Part shown: positions 19,281 to 27,878 of the stretch, piece by piece | Position numbering within the stretch: the stretch's first letter is position 1 | Layout of the letters: every line of letters starts with the position of its first letter | Origin: Propionibacterium australiense | Lineage (GTDB): Bacteria; Actinomycetota; Actinomycetes; Propionibacteriales; Propionibacteriaceae | Reading direction: 5' to 3' | Length of the DNA stretch: 46,714 nt | Assembly: GCF_003666605.1 (NCBI RefSeq) | Contig: NZ_RCIV01000020.1 | Span: 1 to 46,714, forward strand | Translations under genes and position numbers: made by a program | Notes under the pieces: model-generated | The model's database searches: none | What the model was told of the DNA's origin: nothing | The model's input: only the letters and a program-made list of their open reading frames with translations

Positions 19281-20756
19281 TCAGTCGATGGTGACCTGCT
19301 CGCTCTCGCCGGCGCTGATGCGCTCACGCTCGGGCTGCGGCTCGACACGGGCCAGCAGCTCGGCGCGGCGGGACCGCTCGATCCGGGCGAGGGCGAGCGA
19401 CAGCACCAGGGCCGCGGCGGCGACACCCACCGCGACCAGAGCCGCGACGTGGAAACCGGCAGCAGTGGCCGAGGCCATCGAGGCGCCGCCGGACAGCCGG
19501 CCGGCCTGGACGCCGGACAGGATGCCCATGAACAGCGAGGAACCGATGCAGCCGGCCACCTGGAAGGCGGTCGAGACGATCGTCGTGCCGTGGGAGTACA
19601 TCGGCTTCTCGAGGCTGGCCAGCGCGAAGGTCTGGGCCGGGCCCATCGTGAAGGCCGTGCCGGCGATGACCGGTGCGTAGCAGGCCATGATCTGCCAGGA
19701 GCCGGCGCCCTCGCCGAGCGTCGACAGGGCGACGGTGAAGGCGGTGACGACGACCAGGGCGATCGGCAGCGAGACGCGCAGGCCGTGTCGGTCGTACAGC
19801 CTGCCGGCGACCGGGGCCAGGACGCACGACAGGATGCAGGCGGGCAGCAGCGTGAGGGCCGCGCTGAAGGCCGAGAAGCCCAGGGCGCTCTGCATGAACA
19901 TCGGCAGCACGATGTTCATGGAGAACACGATCATGAGTGTCAGGAAGATGACGCACAGGCCGAGGGTGAAGCCCTTGTTGCCGAACGGGCGCAGGTCGAT
20001 GAGCGGCTCGGCGATCCGGCCCTGGCGGACCACGAAGGCGGCCAGGGCCGCGGCGCCGGCGACCAGGCAGGCGATGGCGAGGACGGCGGGTCCGGCGAAG
20101 ATCGTCGAGATGCCGTAGAGGATGCCGATGAGGGCCAGCGAGATGAGCGTGGTCGACAGGGTGTCCAGCCTCGGGCTGGTGATCTCGGCCTCGTCGCCGA
20201 CGCTGACGAAGGCGATGGCCCAGGCCACCGCGATGAGCACGCCGAAGCAGATGAAGAGCGTGTGCCAGTTGCCGAACTGGAGGATGGAGCCGGCGATGAT
20301 CGGCCCGAAGGCCGGGCCGAGGGTGGTCATGGCCGAGACGATGCCCATGTTGGTGCCGAGCTTCTCGCGGGGCGAGACGGCCAGCGTCAGGTTCATGCCG
20401 ATCGGCACGATCATGCCGGTGCCCAGGGCCTGTACGATGCGGGCCGCGAGCACGAGGACGAAGCTCGGGGCGATGGCGCCGATGACGGTGCCGCCCAGCA
20501 GCAGGCTCAGGGCGAGCATGAGCAGGCTGTGGGTGCGCACCGAGCGGTACAGGAAGCCGGTGACCGGCACCATGATCGCGGCGGCCAGCATGTAGGCGGT
20601 CGTGACCCACTGGATGGTGCCCGAGCCGACCCGCAGGTCGTTCATCATCGGGGTCAGCGCCACGTTGAGGAAGGTCTCGTTGAAGGTGGCGAGGAAGGTC
20701 GTGTAGGCCACGACGAAGATCACCGCGCCAATGCTGCGGCTCTTGCGGGAGGACAT
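19281..20756 (-). CDS. DHA2-type MFS multidrug exporter
   Basis: This 491-residue membrane protein belongs to the 14-helix drug:proton antiporters (EmrB/QacA group). Seen features are about 14 hydrophobic spans, NVALTPMMNDL in helix 1 to loop, the motif-A region TGFLYRSVRTH and motif C in GPAFGPIIAGSI. The cytoplasmic C-tail is charged. ATG 20756 is the preferred start since the residues before it (from 20804) are not membrane-like; an AAAGAG lies about 12 nt upstream. Substrate cannot be told. An operator-like CTGCAA cluster lies about 300 bp upstream. Confidence 0.85.
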   Translation of the reverse strand: MSSRKSRSIGAVIFVVAYTTFLATFNETFLNVALTPMMNDLRVGSGTIQWVTTAYMLAAAIMVPVTGFLYRSVRTHSLLMLALSLLLGGTVIGAIAPSFVLVLAARIVQALGTGMIVPIGMNLTLAVSPREKLGTNMGIVSAMTTLGPAFGPIIAGSILQFGNWHTLFICFGVLIAVAWAIAFVSVGDEAEITSPRLDTLSTTLISLALIGILYGISTIFAGPAVLAIACLVAGAAALAAFVVRQGRIAEPLIDLRPFGNKGFTLGLCVIFLTLMIVFSMNIVLPMFMQSALGFSAFSAALTLLPACILSCVLAPVAGRLYDRHGLRVSLPIALVVVTAFTVALSTLGEGAGSWQIMACYAPVIAGTAFTMGPAQTFALASLEKPMYSHGTTIVSTAFQVAGCIGSSLFMGILSGVQAGRLSGGASMASATAAGFHVAALVAVGVAAAALVLSLALARIERSRRAELLARVEPQPERERISAGESEQVTID

Positions 20757-21046
20757 TCGGCGAACAACTCTTTCTGCGTGCTCTTCGCACGCGGGAGCGC
20801 ACACAGTCCACCCGGGACATGATCCCGGTACGGATCCGGCGCGCGACGGTGTGCTTGACGAACAGCGACTCGCTCATGGCCGCGCAGACGGCCGCAGCGT
20901 GCTGCTCAGGAGGACGGCTCGCCGAGCGGCGGGCCGGTGGTCTCGAGTCGAGGCGCCGCACCGTGTCAATCACATGTGCGGTGTCCTCGGACGGAATGGA
21001 CGTTAACACGCGTGTCCGAGCGCTCGTAAGCCAAGATGGCAACCGC

Positions 21047-21086
21047 CTGCAATTGACTGCAACCAGTCCTGCAATCGTGGTTGCAG
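21047..21086. promoter_or_regulatory. Operator-like array of CTGCAA half-sites
   Basis: CTGCAA occurs at 21047-21052, 21057-21062 and 21069-21074, and inverted (TTGCAG) at 21081-21086. The second and fourth extend to a perfect 9-bp inverted repeat, CTGCAACCA-N12-TGGTTGCAG. Spacing of 10-12 bp places sites on one DNA face. The bound protein is unknown. Confidence 0.5.
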
Positions 21087-21175
21087 GGCTGGATGGGCAA
21101 CCTCGGCCTGCCAGCTGCCTGCCTGCTGACTAGGTGAGGCCTTCCTCGCAACTGCGGCGCCCCGTCGTCATGGCC

Positions 21176-21323
21176 GCCGACATCCCCGTGCCCGGGGGGC
21201 GGTTCCTCATACCGCGCACCATCATTGAGGAGATCGGCCCGACAACCCCTGCCCGGGGGCGGCCCTGCATCTCAGCGTTCAGAACATGTGGAGGCAGCCC
21301 GACATCCCCCGTCCGGGGTGCGG
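21176..21323. repeat. Three imperfect repeats with 60-62 bp period
   Basis: Copies begin GACATCCCCGTGCCCGGGG (21179), GACAACCCCTGCCCGGGG (21241) and GACATCCCCCGTCCGGGG (21301), each ending near GCGG (21202, 21262, 21323) and each preceded by a CC. The CCCC..GGGG core is a short dyad and the intervening ~37 bp are unrelated. Layout and core resemble a decayed type I-E CRISPR array read on the minus strand, but copies differ too much to call it one. Confidence 0.5.
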
Positions 21324-21569
21324 CCCGGCGCGCCCTCAGCCGAGCAGTCGATGGAAGACCCCGCACCCGATGACCTGCATGCCAGCGCACCGGGTGCGGC
21401 CCGGGGCGCCGTGCCGGCCGCCCACCCGGGGCCGGGATGCGTGCCGTCACGGGGGCTGAACCGGTTGTCACAGGGACGACGGGCCGGTCCTGGTCACTGG
21501 GCCGTGCGGTCATGCGGGCGATGCTTGCGGGGCCCGTGCCGCTGAAGTGCCGGGCTCTCGGGCGTGCCC

Positions 21570-22124
21570 TCAGAGGGCGGTGTGCAGGCGCACCTGGCGC
21601 AGGCTCACCGAGCCGTCCTCGGGGCCGATCTCACGGTGCGCGCCGTCCGGCGCCCAGCCGCAGCCGGTGAGGAAGGCGCGCAGCCCGTCGTCGGTGGTCG
21701 GCACCCACCAGGTGGCGCGTTCGAAGCCGTCGGCCCGCATCGTGTCGACGACGGCGTTGAGCAGCCGCGAGCCGTGCCCGCGGCCGGTGCGCCCGACGAC
21801 GAACTCGCCGACGACCGCGTCGGTGGGTTCGGCGTCCGGGTCCTCGCTGGGGCCGATGGCGGCGAAACCGAGTACCGTCCGGTGGTCCTCGGCCGTCGCG
21901 ACGAGCACCCGGTAGCTCGCGAGCGGGGGAGCGGTGATCGCCGACAGCCAGGTGGCCGACACGACGGCGTGCCCGGGCAGCTGATCGCCCAGCCCGGCCC
22001 GGGCCCAGGCCCCGGCCTGGAGCTCGGCGATGCGTCCGGCCTCGTCCGCCATGGCGAGCCGGACGAAACCCGGCTCCGGGGCGTCGGCGTGGTGCGCGGT
22101 CTCGTCGTGCAGGTGCTCGCTCAC
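21570..22124 (-). CDS. GNAT family N-acetyltransferase
   Basis: The 184-residue protein shows the acetyl-CoA binding core of GNAT enzymes: VVGEFVVGRTGRGHGSRLLNAVVD, matching the R/Q-x-x-G-x-G/A loop, with a preceding beta strand LGFAAIGP. The substrate is unknown. GTG 22124 is selected because TAGGCT on this strand (22137-22132) ends 7 nt before it, indicating a leaderless mRNA. It diverges from RNase J over 63 bp. The gene is followed by a long gene-free region. Confidence 0.82.
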   Translation of the reverse strand: MSEHLHDETAHHADAPEPGFVRLAMADEAGRIAELQAGAWARAGLGDQLPGHAVVSATWLSAITAPPLASYRVLVATAEDHRTVLGFAAIGPSEDPDAEPTDAVVGEFVVGRTGRGHGSRLLNAVVDTMRADGFERATWWVPTTDDGLRAFLTGCGWAPDGAHREIGPEDGSVSLRQVRLHTAL

Positions 22125-22131
22125 GGTTCAC

Positions 22132-22181
22132 AGCCTACGGCCGCGGCGCCGGCGGTCCCCGGCCGACGGCACCGCTAGGCT
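22132..22181. promoter_or_regulatory. Divergent leaderless promoters for GNAT and RNase J
   Basis: The hexamer TAGGCT occurs on the minus strand at 22137-22132, 7 nt before the GNAT start, and on the plus strand at 22176-22181, 6 nt before the RNase J GTG. The 38 bp between them must house both -35 regions, so the two polymerases likely compete. Confidence 0.6.
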
Positions 22182-22187
22182 GTGCCC

Positions 22188-23873
22188 GTGACACATGACG
22201 GTTTGAAGAATCCTCCCCAGCTGAAACCCGACACCCTGCGTGTCGTCCCACTCGGCGGCCTGGGCGACGTCGGGCGCAACATGACCTGCTTCGAGCTCAA
22301 CGGGAAGATCCTCATCGTCGACTGCGGCGTGCTCTTCCCCGAGGAGAGCCAGCCCGGTGTCGACCTCATCCTGCCGGGCCTGGACTACCTGGCCGACCGT
22401 CTCGACGACGTGGTGGCCCTCGTGCTCACCCATGGCCACGAGGACCACATCGGCGGCGTGCCCTATCTGCTGCGTCAGCGCCCGGACATCCCCGTCTACG
22501 GCAGCCGGCTGACCCTGGCCTTCGTCGAGGCCAAGCTGCGCGAGCACCGCCTGCGCGACTGCGTGCTGCACACCGTCGCCGAGGGTGAACGGGTCGACGT
22601 CGACGCGTTCGGGCTCGAGTTCTTCGCCGTCACACACTCGATCCCGGACGCCCTGGCCGTGGTCATCCGCACCCCGGCGGGCTCGGTGCTGCACACCGGC
22701 GACTTCAAGATGGACCAGCTGCCGCTCGACGGGCGGATCACCGATCTGCGGGGATTCGCCCGCGCCGGCGCCGAGGGCATCGACCTGCTCATGGCCGACT
22801 CGACGAACGCCGAGGTCAAGGGCTTCACGCCGCTGGAACGCGACATCCTGCCGAACCTCGAGCGCGTCTTCGCCGAGGCCTCCCGCAAACTCGTCGTGGC
22901 CTGCTTCGCCTCCCACGTGCACCGCGTCCAGGAGATCCTCGACCTGGCCGCCCGGCACGGCCGGAAGGTCTGCTACGTCGGACGCTCCATGGTCCGCAAC
23001 ATGGCGGTCGCCCGCGACCTCGGCTATCTGCACGTGCCCGGCGACATCCTCATCGAACTGTCCCAGCTCAACGACTACCCCGACGACAGGGTCGTGGTGG
23101 TCTGCACCGGGTCCCAGGGCGAGCCGTTGGCCGCCCTGAGCCGCATCGCCAACCGCGATCACCCGGTCATCGGCATCAACCCCGGCGACACCGTGCTGTT
23201 CGCCAGTTCCCTCATCCCGGGCAACGAGAACTCCGTCTACCGCGTCGTCAACGGCCTCACGAGGCTGGGGGCCAAGGTCGTGCACCGCGGCAACGCCTTC
23301 GTGCACGTCTCGGGCCACTCGGCCTCCGGCGAGCTGCTCTACCTGTACAACGTCGTCAAGCCGGGCAATGTCATGCCGATCCATGGTGAGGAGCGTCACC
23401 TCGTCGCCAACGCCGACCTGGCCGTCGCCACCGGCGTGCCACGCGACCGCGCCATCGTCGCCCATGACGGTGACGTCGTCGACCTGCGTGACGGGGTCGC
23501 CGAACTCGTCGGTCTCGTCGACGCCTCGTACATCTTCGTCGACGGCTCGACCGTCGGCGACGTCTCCGAGTCGAGCCTGACCGACCGCCGGATCCTCGGC
23601 GAGGAGGGATTCATCTCGGTCGTCGCCGCCGTCGACCTGCGCAAGGGCGAGGTCGTGGCCGGCCCCGATGTCTCGGCCCGCGGTTTCCTCGAGGCTCCGG
23701 CGGTCTTCGACGAGGTCACGACGAAGATAGCCAGGGCGCTCGACGAGGCGCTCGGCGAGGGCGTCGACGACGAGCACCGTCTCCAGCAGGTGGTCCGCCG
23801 GACGGTCGGCCAATGGGTGTCGAGCACCTACCGTCGCCGGCCGATGATCGTCCCGGTCGTCATCGCGATCTGA
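22188..23873 (+). CDS. rnj: Ribonuclease J
   Basis: RNase J is a metallo-beta-lactamase/beta-CASP ribonuclease with 5'-exonuclease and endonuclease activity, active in mRNA decay and rRNA maturation. The 561-residue protein carries the zinc motif HGHEDHIGG (H82, H84, D86, H87), the beta-CASP segments (SRLTLAFVEAKL, CTGSQGEP, HVSGHSASGE) and the C-terminal domain of the family. GTG 22188 is chosen since TAGGCT ends 6 nt upstream; GTG 22182 is another option. Length is typical. Confidence 0.95.
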   Translation: MTHDGLKNPPQLKPDTLRVVPLGGLGDVGRNMTCFELNGKILIVDCGVLFPEESQPGVDLILPGLDYLADRLDDVVALVLTHGHEDHIGGVPYLLRQRPDIPVYGSRLTLAFVEAKLREHRLRDCVLHTVAEGERVDVDAFGLEFFAVTHSIPDALAVVIRTPAGSVLHTGDFKMDQLPLDGRITDLRGFARAGAEGIDLLMADSTNAEVKGFTPLERDILPNLERVFAEASRKLVVACFASHVHRVQEILDLAARHGRKVCYVGRSMVRNMAVARDLGYLHVPGDILIELSQLNDYPDDRVVVVCTGSQGEPLAALSRIANRDHPVIGINPGDTVLFASSLIPGNENSVYRVVNGLTRLGAKVVHRGNAFVHVSGHSASGELLYLYNVVKPGNVMPIHGEERHLVANADLAVATGVPRDRAIVAHDGDVVDLRDGVAELVGLVDASYIFVDGSTVGDVSESSLTDRRILGEEGFISVVAAVDLRKGEVVAGPDVSARGFLEAPAVFDEVTTKIARALDEALGEGVDDEHRLQQVVRRTVGQWVSSTYRRRPMIVPVVIAI

Positions 23874-23905
23874 GCCCAGCCCGGCCGGCGGCTGCCCGGC
23901 GGGAT

Positions 23906-23935
23906 TTGGGGAACGCCTCGCCCGCGGGATACAAT
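23906..23935 (+). promoter_or_regulatory. rpmB promoter
   Basis: TTGGGG (23906-23911), an 18-bp spacer and TACAAT (23930-23935) form a good housekeeping promoter about 60 bp before rpmB. Confidence 0.65.
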
Positions 23936-23994
23936 CACCAAGTTGCGCCCTGGTTGGCGCTGTTCACTGTCATCGAAGAGGTCAAGGAGTCGCC

Positions 23995-24180
23995 ATGGCT
24001 GCCGTGTGCGAGATCTGCGGCAAGGGCCCCGGCTTCGGGCACAACGTGCCGTGGTCGAAGAAGAAGACGAACCGCCGCTGGAATCCGAACATCCAGCGCG
24101 TCCATGCCGTCGTCAACGGCACGTCGAAGCGTCTGAACGTCTGCACTTCCTGCCTGAAGGCCGGCAAGGTCACCCGCTGA
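23995..24180 (+). CDS. rpmB: 50S ribosomal protein L28
   Basis: The 61-residue protein matches L28: AAVCEICGKGPGFGHNVPWS at the start, then NRRWNPNIQRV and TSKRLNVCTSCLKAGKV. Two CxxC pairs (C5/C8 and C50/C53) mark the zinc-containing form. AAGGAG precedes the ATG. It is a single-gene unit with its own promoter and terminator. Confidence 0.97.
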   Translation: MAAVCEICGKGPGFGHNVPWSKKKTNRRWNPNIQRVHAVVNGTSKRLNVCTSCLKAGKVTR

Positions 24181-24192
24181 ACCCAGGCTCTG

Positions 24193-24231
24193 TGAGAGGG
24201 GGCCGCTCCATCGTGGGGCGGCCCCCTCTCA
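24193..24231 (+). terminator. rpmB terminator
   Basis: A perfect 14-bp stem (24193-24206 with 24218-24231, TGAGAGGGGGCCGC) with an 11-nt loop begins 12 bp after the stop codon. Confidence 0.85.
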
Positions 24232-24387
24232 TCCGTTCCCGTCGCCCCGCCGGGCCGGAACGCGACGGGGACCGGACATCATCGGGCTCGCGGCCCGCCC
24301 CGGGCCCGCCGGACAGGACCGCCCGGCCCGGCGGCGGGATCCGGTCCGGCCCGGGAAATGTCCGGCCATCCCGCTAGTCTCGGATGC

Positions 24388-26658
24388 GTGGCTGGACGAA
24401 CGAGACCGACAGGGCGGGCCCCGCGCTCCGGCCAGGTGGCCAGTGCCTTCCACACGCAGGCGTTCCGGCGCCTGTCCGAGCCGCTGTCGGGCGTCTTCGG
24501 GGCGAGGACGGCCAAGGCATTCGGCGCCGTCGGTGTGCACACCCTCGACGACCTCATGCACTACACGCCGCGCGACTACCTCTACGGCACCCAGCGCAGC
24601 GACCTTGGCGCGCTCCTGCCGGGGGAGCGGGCAGCGGTCCTGGCCGGGGTCGCCACAGTCGGCGCCCAGCCGTTCAAGGGCGACACGCGCCGCTGGCGTC
24701 TCGAAGCGGTGCTCACGGACGGCCGGGGCCGGCTCAAACTCATCTTCTTCGGCAAGAAGTACCTCGTCGACTACTGGCAGCGTCAGCTCTCGATGGGTTC
24801 CAGGGGCATCTTCGTCGGCAAGATCGGCGAGTTCCGCGGCGAACTGCAGATGAGTCACCCCGACTTCGTCATGCTCGACGACGACGGCCGCATCGTCGGC
24901 GCCGCCGACGAGAAGAAGACCCAGATGGCCCAGGTCGTCAGCCGCGGCGAGGTGATCGGCATCTACCCGGCTCGTGCCGCGCTGCCGACCTGGCAGATCG
25001 CCGAATGCGTCGCCATGGCCCTCGACATGCTCGCCGGCATCGACGACCCGCTGCCCGAGCAGATCCGCGCCGCCGAGGAGCTGCCCGGCCTGCTCGAGGC
25101 CTTCACCATGGTCCACCAGCCCCGCAGCCGCCAGGACGTCGAGTCCGGAATGCGCCGCCTCAAGTTCGACGAGGCGCTCGGCCTGCAGCTCACCATGGCC
25201 CGCCGACGCCGCGAGGCCGCCGCGCACCCGGCGGCCGCCATCGCCGCCCGCGACGACGGCCTCCTGTCGGCCTTCGACGACCGGCTCCCCTTCGAACTCA
25301 CCGGCGCCCAGCAACGGGTCAGCGCCGAGATCGCTGCCGACATGGCCTCCGAACGCCCCATGCAGCGGCTGCTCCAGGGCGAGGTCGGGTCAGGCAAGAC
25401 GGTCGTCGCCCTGCGCGCCATGCTCGCCGCGGTCGACGCCGGATACCAGTCCGTCCTGCTGGCGCCCACCGAGGTGCTCGCCGCCCAGCACGCCGCCACC
25501 ATCGGCTCGCTCATGGGTGATCTCGCCGACGGCGGCACCCTCGGCGCCCCGGAGCAGGCCACCGGTGTCGAGCTGCTCACCGGCTCAGTGCCCGCCGCCC
25601 AGCGCAGGGCGATCCTCGACCGGATCGCCTCGGGCGAGGCCGGCATCGTCATCGGCACCCACGCCCTGCTCGGCGACGAGGTCCGCTTCGCCGGGCTGGG
25701 GCTCGTCGTCATCGACGAGCAGCACCGCTTCGGCGTGGAGCAGCGGGCCAGGCTCACCACCGGCGGCGCGCTGCGCCCGCACGAACTCGTGCTCACCGCG
25801 ACGCCGATACCCCGCTCGGTCGCCATGACGGTCTTCGGTGATCTCGAGGTCTCCACCCTCCGGGATCTGCCGGGCGGCCGCGCCGACGTGCAGACCACCG
25901 CGGTCCTCACCGCCGAGCACCCCACCTGGACGGGCCGGGTCTGGGAACGGCTGCGTGAGGAGGTGCAGGCCGGGCGTCAAGGATTCGTCGTCTGCCCCCG
26001 GATCGGCGGGTCCGAGGGCTCCCCGCCCGCCGGCGCGGACGGCGCCGGACAGCCGGCCGGCGCCGAGGAGACCTACGCCAGGCTCGGTCGACGTGAGCTG
26101 GCCGGTCTGCGCCTGGGGCTCCTGCACGGGCGGCAGAGCGCCGAGACCAAGGCCGCCACGATGGCCTCCTTCGCCGCCGGTGAGATCGACGTGCTCGTGA
26201 CGACCACCATCATCGAGGTGGGCGTCGACGTGCCCAATGCCAGCGCCATGATCATCCTCGACGCCGACCGTCTCGGGATCAGCCAGCTGCACCAGTTGCG
26301 CGGACGCATCGGCCGCGGCCGCTTCCCGGGCGTCTGCCTGCTCCTGAGCGGCGCCGACCCGCGGACGGCCTCGGCCCAGCGGCTGCGCGACGTCGCGGCG
26401 ACGCATGACGGCTTCGCCCTGGCCGAGCTGGATCTGGCCCAGCGCCGCGAGGGCGACGTACTGGGCGCCGAGCAGTCGGGCACGCGCAGCTCTCTGCGGC
26501 TGCTCCGGGCGCTCGATGACGCCGATGTCATCGCCCGGGCCCGCCGCACGGCCGATGCCCTCGCCCACGAACCCGCCGAGAGGCTGCCCGGCGGGCTGGC
26601 CGACATGATCCGTCACAGCGAGCGACTCAGCGCCGCCGAATGGCTCGAACGCGACTGA
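24388..26658 (+). CDS. recG: ATP-dependent DNA helicase RecG
   Basis: RecG remodels stalled forks and Holliday junctions. The 756-residue protein has an N-terminal wedge/OB domain, Walker A GEVGSGKT at about 331, the DEQH box (near 443, DEQHRFGV), TATPIPR and the helicase-C motifs ATMASFAAGEIDVLVTTT and HQLRGRIGRG. A Gly/Pro/Ala-rich insert of about 25 residues lies after CPRIGG. GTG 24388 is taken as start because TAGTCT (24375-24380) is 7 nt upstream. In-frame upstream extension to 24358 would add 10 residues. Confidence 0.95.
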   Translation: MAGRTRPTGRAPRSGQVASAFHTQAFRRLSEPLSGVFGARTAKAFGAVGVHTLDDLMHYTPRDYLYGTQRSDLGALLPGERAAVLAGVATVGAQPFKGDTRRWRLEAVLTDGRGRLKLIFFGKKYLVDYWQRQLSMGSRGIFVGKIGEFRGELQMSHPDFVMLDDDGRIVGAADEKKTQMAQVVSRGEVIGIYPARAALPTWQIAECVAMALDMLAGIDDPLPEQIRAAEELPGLLEAFTMVHQPRSRQDVESGMRRLKFDEALGLQLTMARRRREAAAHPAAAIAARDDGLLSAFDDRLPFELTGAQQRVSAEIAADMASERPMQRLLQGEVGSGKTVVALRAMLAAVDAGYQSVLLAPTEVLAAQHAATIGSLMGDLADGGTLGAPEQATGVELLTGSVPAAQRRAILDRIASGEAGIVIGTHALLGDEVRFAGLGLVVIDEQHRFGVEQRARLTTGGALRPHELVLTATPIPRSVAMTVFGDLEVSTLRDLPGGRADVQTTAVLTAEHPTWTGRVWERLREEVQAGRQGFVVCPRIGGSEGSPPAGADGAGQPAGAEETYARLGRRELAGLRLGLLHGRQSAETKAATMASFAAGEIDVLVTTTIIEVGVDVPNASAMIILDADRLGISQLHQLRGRIGRGRFPGVCLLLSGADPRTASAQRLRDVAATHDGFALAELDLAQRREGDVLGAEQSGTRSSLRLLRALDDADVIARARRTADALAHEPAERLPGGLADMIRHSERLSAAEWLERD

Positions 26659-26754
26659 GCCGCCCGGCGGCGGTGCGGCCACGCCGGGCACCCCCCGCTC
26701 CGCCGCCCCACGGTCGCCCCTGCGCCGGTGAGGCGGCCGGCGGCGTCCTGGGAA

Positions 26755-26777
26755 CGGGGGCCTGCTCCCGGCCCCCG
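26755..26777. terminator. Hairpin between convergent recG and PPOX genes
   Basis: CGGGGGCC (26755-26762) pairs with GGCCCCCG (26770-26777). It lies between two convergent genes and may serve both. Confidence 0.5.
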
Positions 26778-26781
26778 GGGC

Positions 26782-27207
26782 TCACTGACTGGGTTCGGGG
26801 CCGAACTCGAAGTGGCGTGCGGTGAGCTGGGAGGGAATGATGCGCACCCAGTTGTTCTTCAGGGTGGGCACCCAGGGGCGCAGCGGGGCTTTCGCGAGAC
26901 GGGCCAGCTCGTCGGCGTCCTCGATGAGGGTGGCCGTGCCGCGCAGCAGCACGCTCCAGCCGCCGTCCTCGGTCCAGGCGTCGGCCTCGAACGCGACGTG
27001 GGAGTTGAGGGCGAGCTTCTCGAGCTTGCTGCCAGGGGCGCTGCGGAAGACGACGCTCTCACCGTCCAGGCAGAAGTTCACCGGGTAGATCTCGGGAATG
27101 TCCTCGGAGGCCACGGCGATGCGGCCCACGTCGACGCTGGCGAGGTAACCCCAGGCGCTCTCCTCTGGGATCTCTGAAATCGGACTCGTGATGTCAGTGT
27201 CAGCCAT
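26782..27207 (-). CDS. Pyridoxamine 5'-phosphate oxidase-fold protein
   Basis: This 141-residue protein has the split-barrel flavin fold of PPOX-related proteins: LASVDVGRIAVASEDIPEIYPVNFCLDGESVVFRS is typical of the first strands (shown here in the parts VDVGRIAVA and YPVNFCLDGESVVFRS), then SHVAFEADAW and GWSVLLRGTATLI. Such proteins bind FMN, F420 or heme; the cofactor cannot be read here. ATG 27207 follows TTAGAT (27219-27214, minus strand) by 6 nt, so a leaderless mRNA is likely. It diverges from rsmD. Confidence 0.85.
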   Translation of the reverse strand: MADTDITSPISEIPEESAWGYLASVDVGRIAVASEDIPEIYPVNFCLDGESVVFRSAPGSKLEKLALNSHVAFEADAWTEDGGWSVLLRGTATLIEDADELARLAKAPLRPWVPTLKNNWVRIIPSQLTARHFEFGPEPSQ

Positions 27208-27285
27208 GGGCCTATCTAACCTCACAATCGGTTCCGTGGCCCATGAAAAGCCGCCCCGAAAATGTCGGATCGCTAATCTTGAGCT

Positions 27286-27873
27286 GTGGGCAGAATCATC
27301 GCGGGCCGTGCGCGCGGCGCACGGCTGGTGGCCCTGGAGGGCACCGTGACCCGTCCCACCACCGACAGGGTCAGGGAGGCCCTGTTCAGCGCTCTCGCTA
27401 CGTGGAACGGCACCGCCGGCGAACCCGCCGAGTCCCAGTGCGCGGGACTCGCCGTCCTGGACCTGTTCGCCGGCTCCGGAGCCATCGGCCTGGAGGCCGC
27501 CAGCAGGGGAGCCGGGGCTGTCCACCTGGTCGAACGGGACCGGAGGGCGGCCGGGATCATCCGTCGCAACATCGCATCGACGGGCCTGCGCGCCCAGCTG
27601 CACGTGCGTGACGCCGCGGCGTTCCTGGCCGGCCCGCCGCCGGTCGTCTTCGACGTCATCGTCGCCGACCCGCCGTACGCCCTGCCCGCCGGCGACCTGG
27701 CCGGGCTGCTCCAGGCCGCCGGCGACGGCGGATTCCTCGCCGCGGACGGCATGATCGTCGTCGAACGGTCCCGGCGCGGCCCGGAGCCCGCCTGGCCGGC
27801 CGGATTCGAGTTGAGCAGCCGCCGGGACTACGGTGAGACAGCCCTGTACTTCTGCCGGCCAGCAGAAAGGTGA
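27286..27873 (+). CDS. rsmD: 16S rRNA (guanine966-N2)-methyltransferase RsmD
   Basis: RsmD methylates G966 of 16S rRNA in the assembled small subunit. The 195-residue protein shows MGRIIAGRARGARL, the RPTTDRVREALF region, SAM loop LDLFAGSGAIGLEAASRGA and the catalytic DPPY (D128-Y131). GTG 27286 follows TAATCT (27274-27279) by 6 nt. Its stop is 5 bp before the coaD ATG, a linkage seen in many bacteria. Confidence 0.94.
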   Translation: MGRIIAGRARGARLVALEGTVTRPTTDRVREALFSALATWNGTAGEPAESQCAGLAVLDLFAGSGAIGLEAASRGAGAVHLVERDRRAAGIIRRNIASTGLRAQLHVRDAAAFLAGPPPVVFDVIVADPPYALPAGDLAGLLQAAGDGGFLAADGMIVVERSRRGPEPAWPAGFELSSRRDYGETALYFCRPAER

Positions 27874-27878
27874 GCCAG

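Larger units (their letters stand above)
20757..21569. other. Long gene-free region upstream of the MFS gene
   Basis: About 810 bp lack a convincing gene; the open frames present have Arg/Pro-rich out-of-frame composition. The region contains an array of CTGCAA half-sites (21047-21086) and three imperfect repeats with a 60-62 bp period (21176-21323). It may be a decayed locus. Confidence 0.5.

Noticed and set aside
20757-20820. Leader peptide MSRVDCVRSRVRR upstream of the MFS exporter (minus strand)
   Set aside because: The Met-Ser-Arg start with a Cys resembles some leader peptides, but there is no clear ribosome binding site, and the frame runs on into the MFS gene out of frame without a stop or an attenuator hairpin.
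18981-20822. Open frame of more than 600 codons on the plus strand over the MFS gene
   Set aside because: Its product is Gly/Asp/Glu/Arg-rich with no domain, an antisense reading of a membrane protein. The minus-strand frame has 14 membrane spans and family motifs.
21130-21513. 127-codon minus-strand frame in the gene-free region
   Set aside because: Its product is Arg/Pro-rich, has no domain and spans imperfect DNA repeats; no ribosome binding site or promoter is seen.
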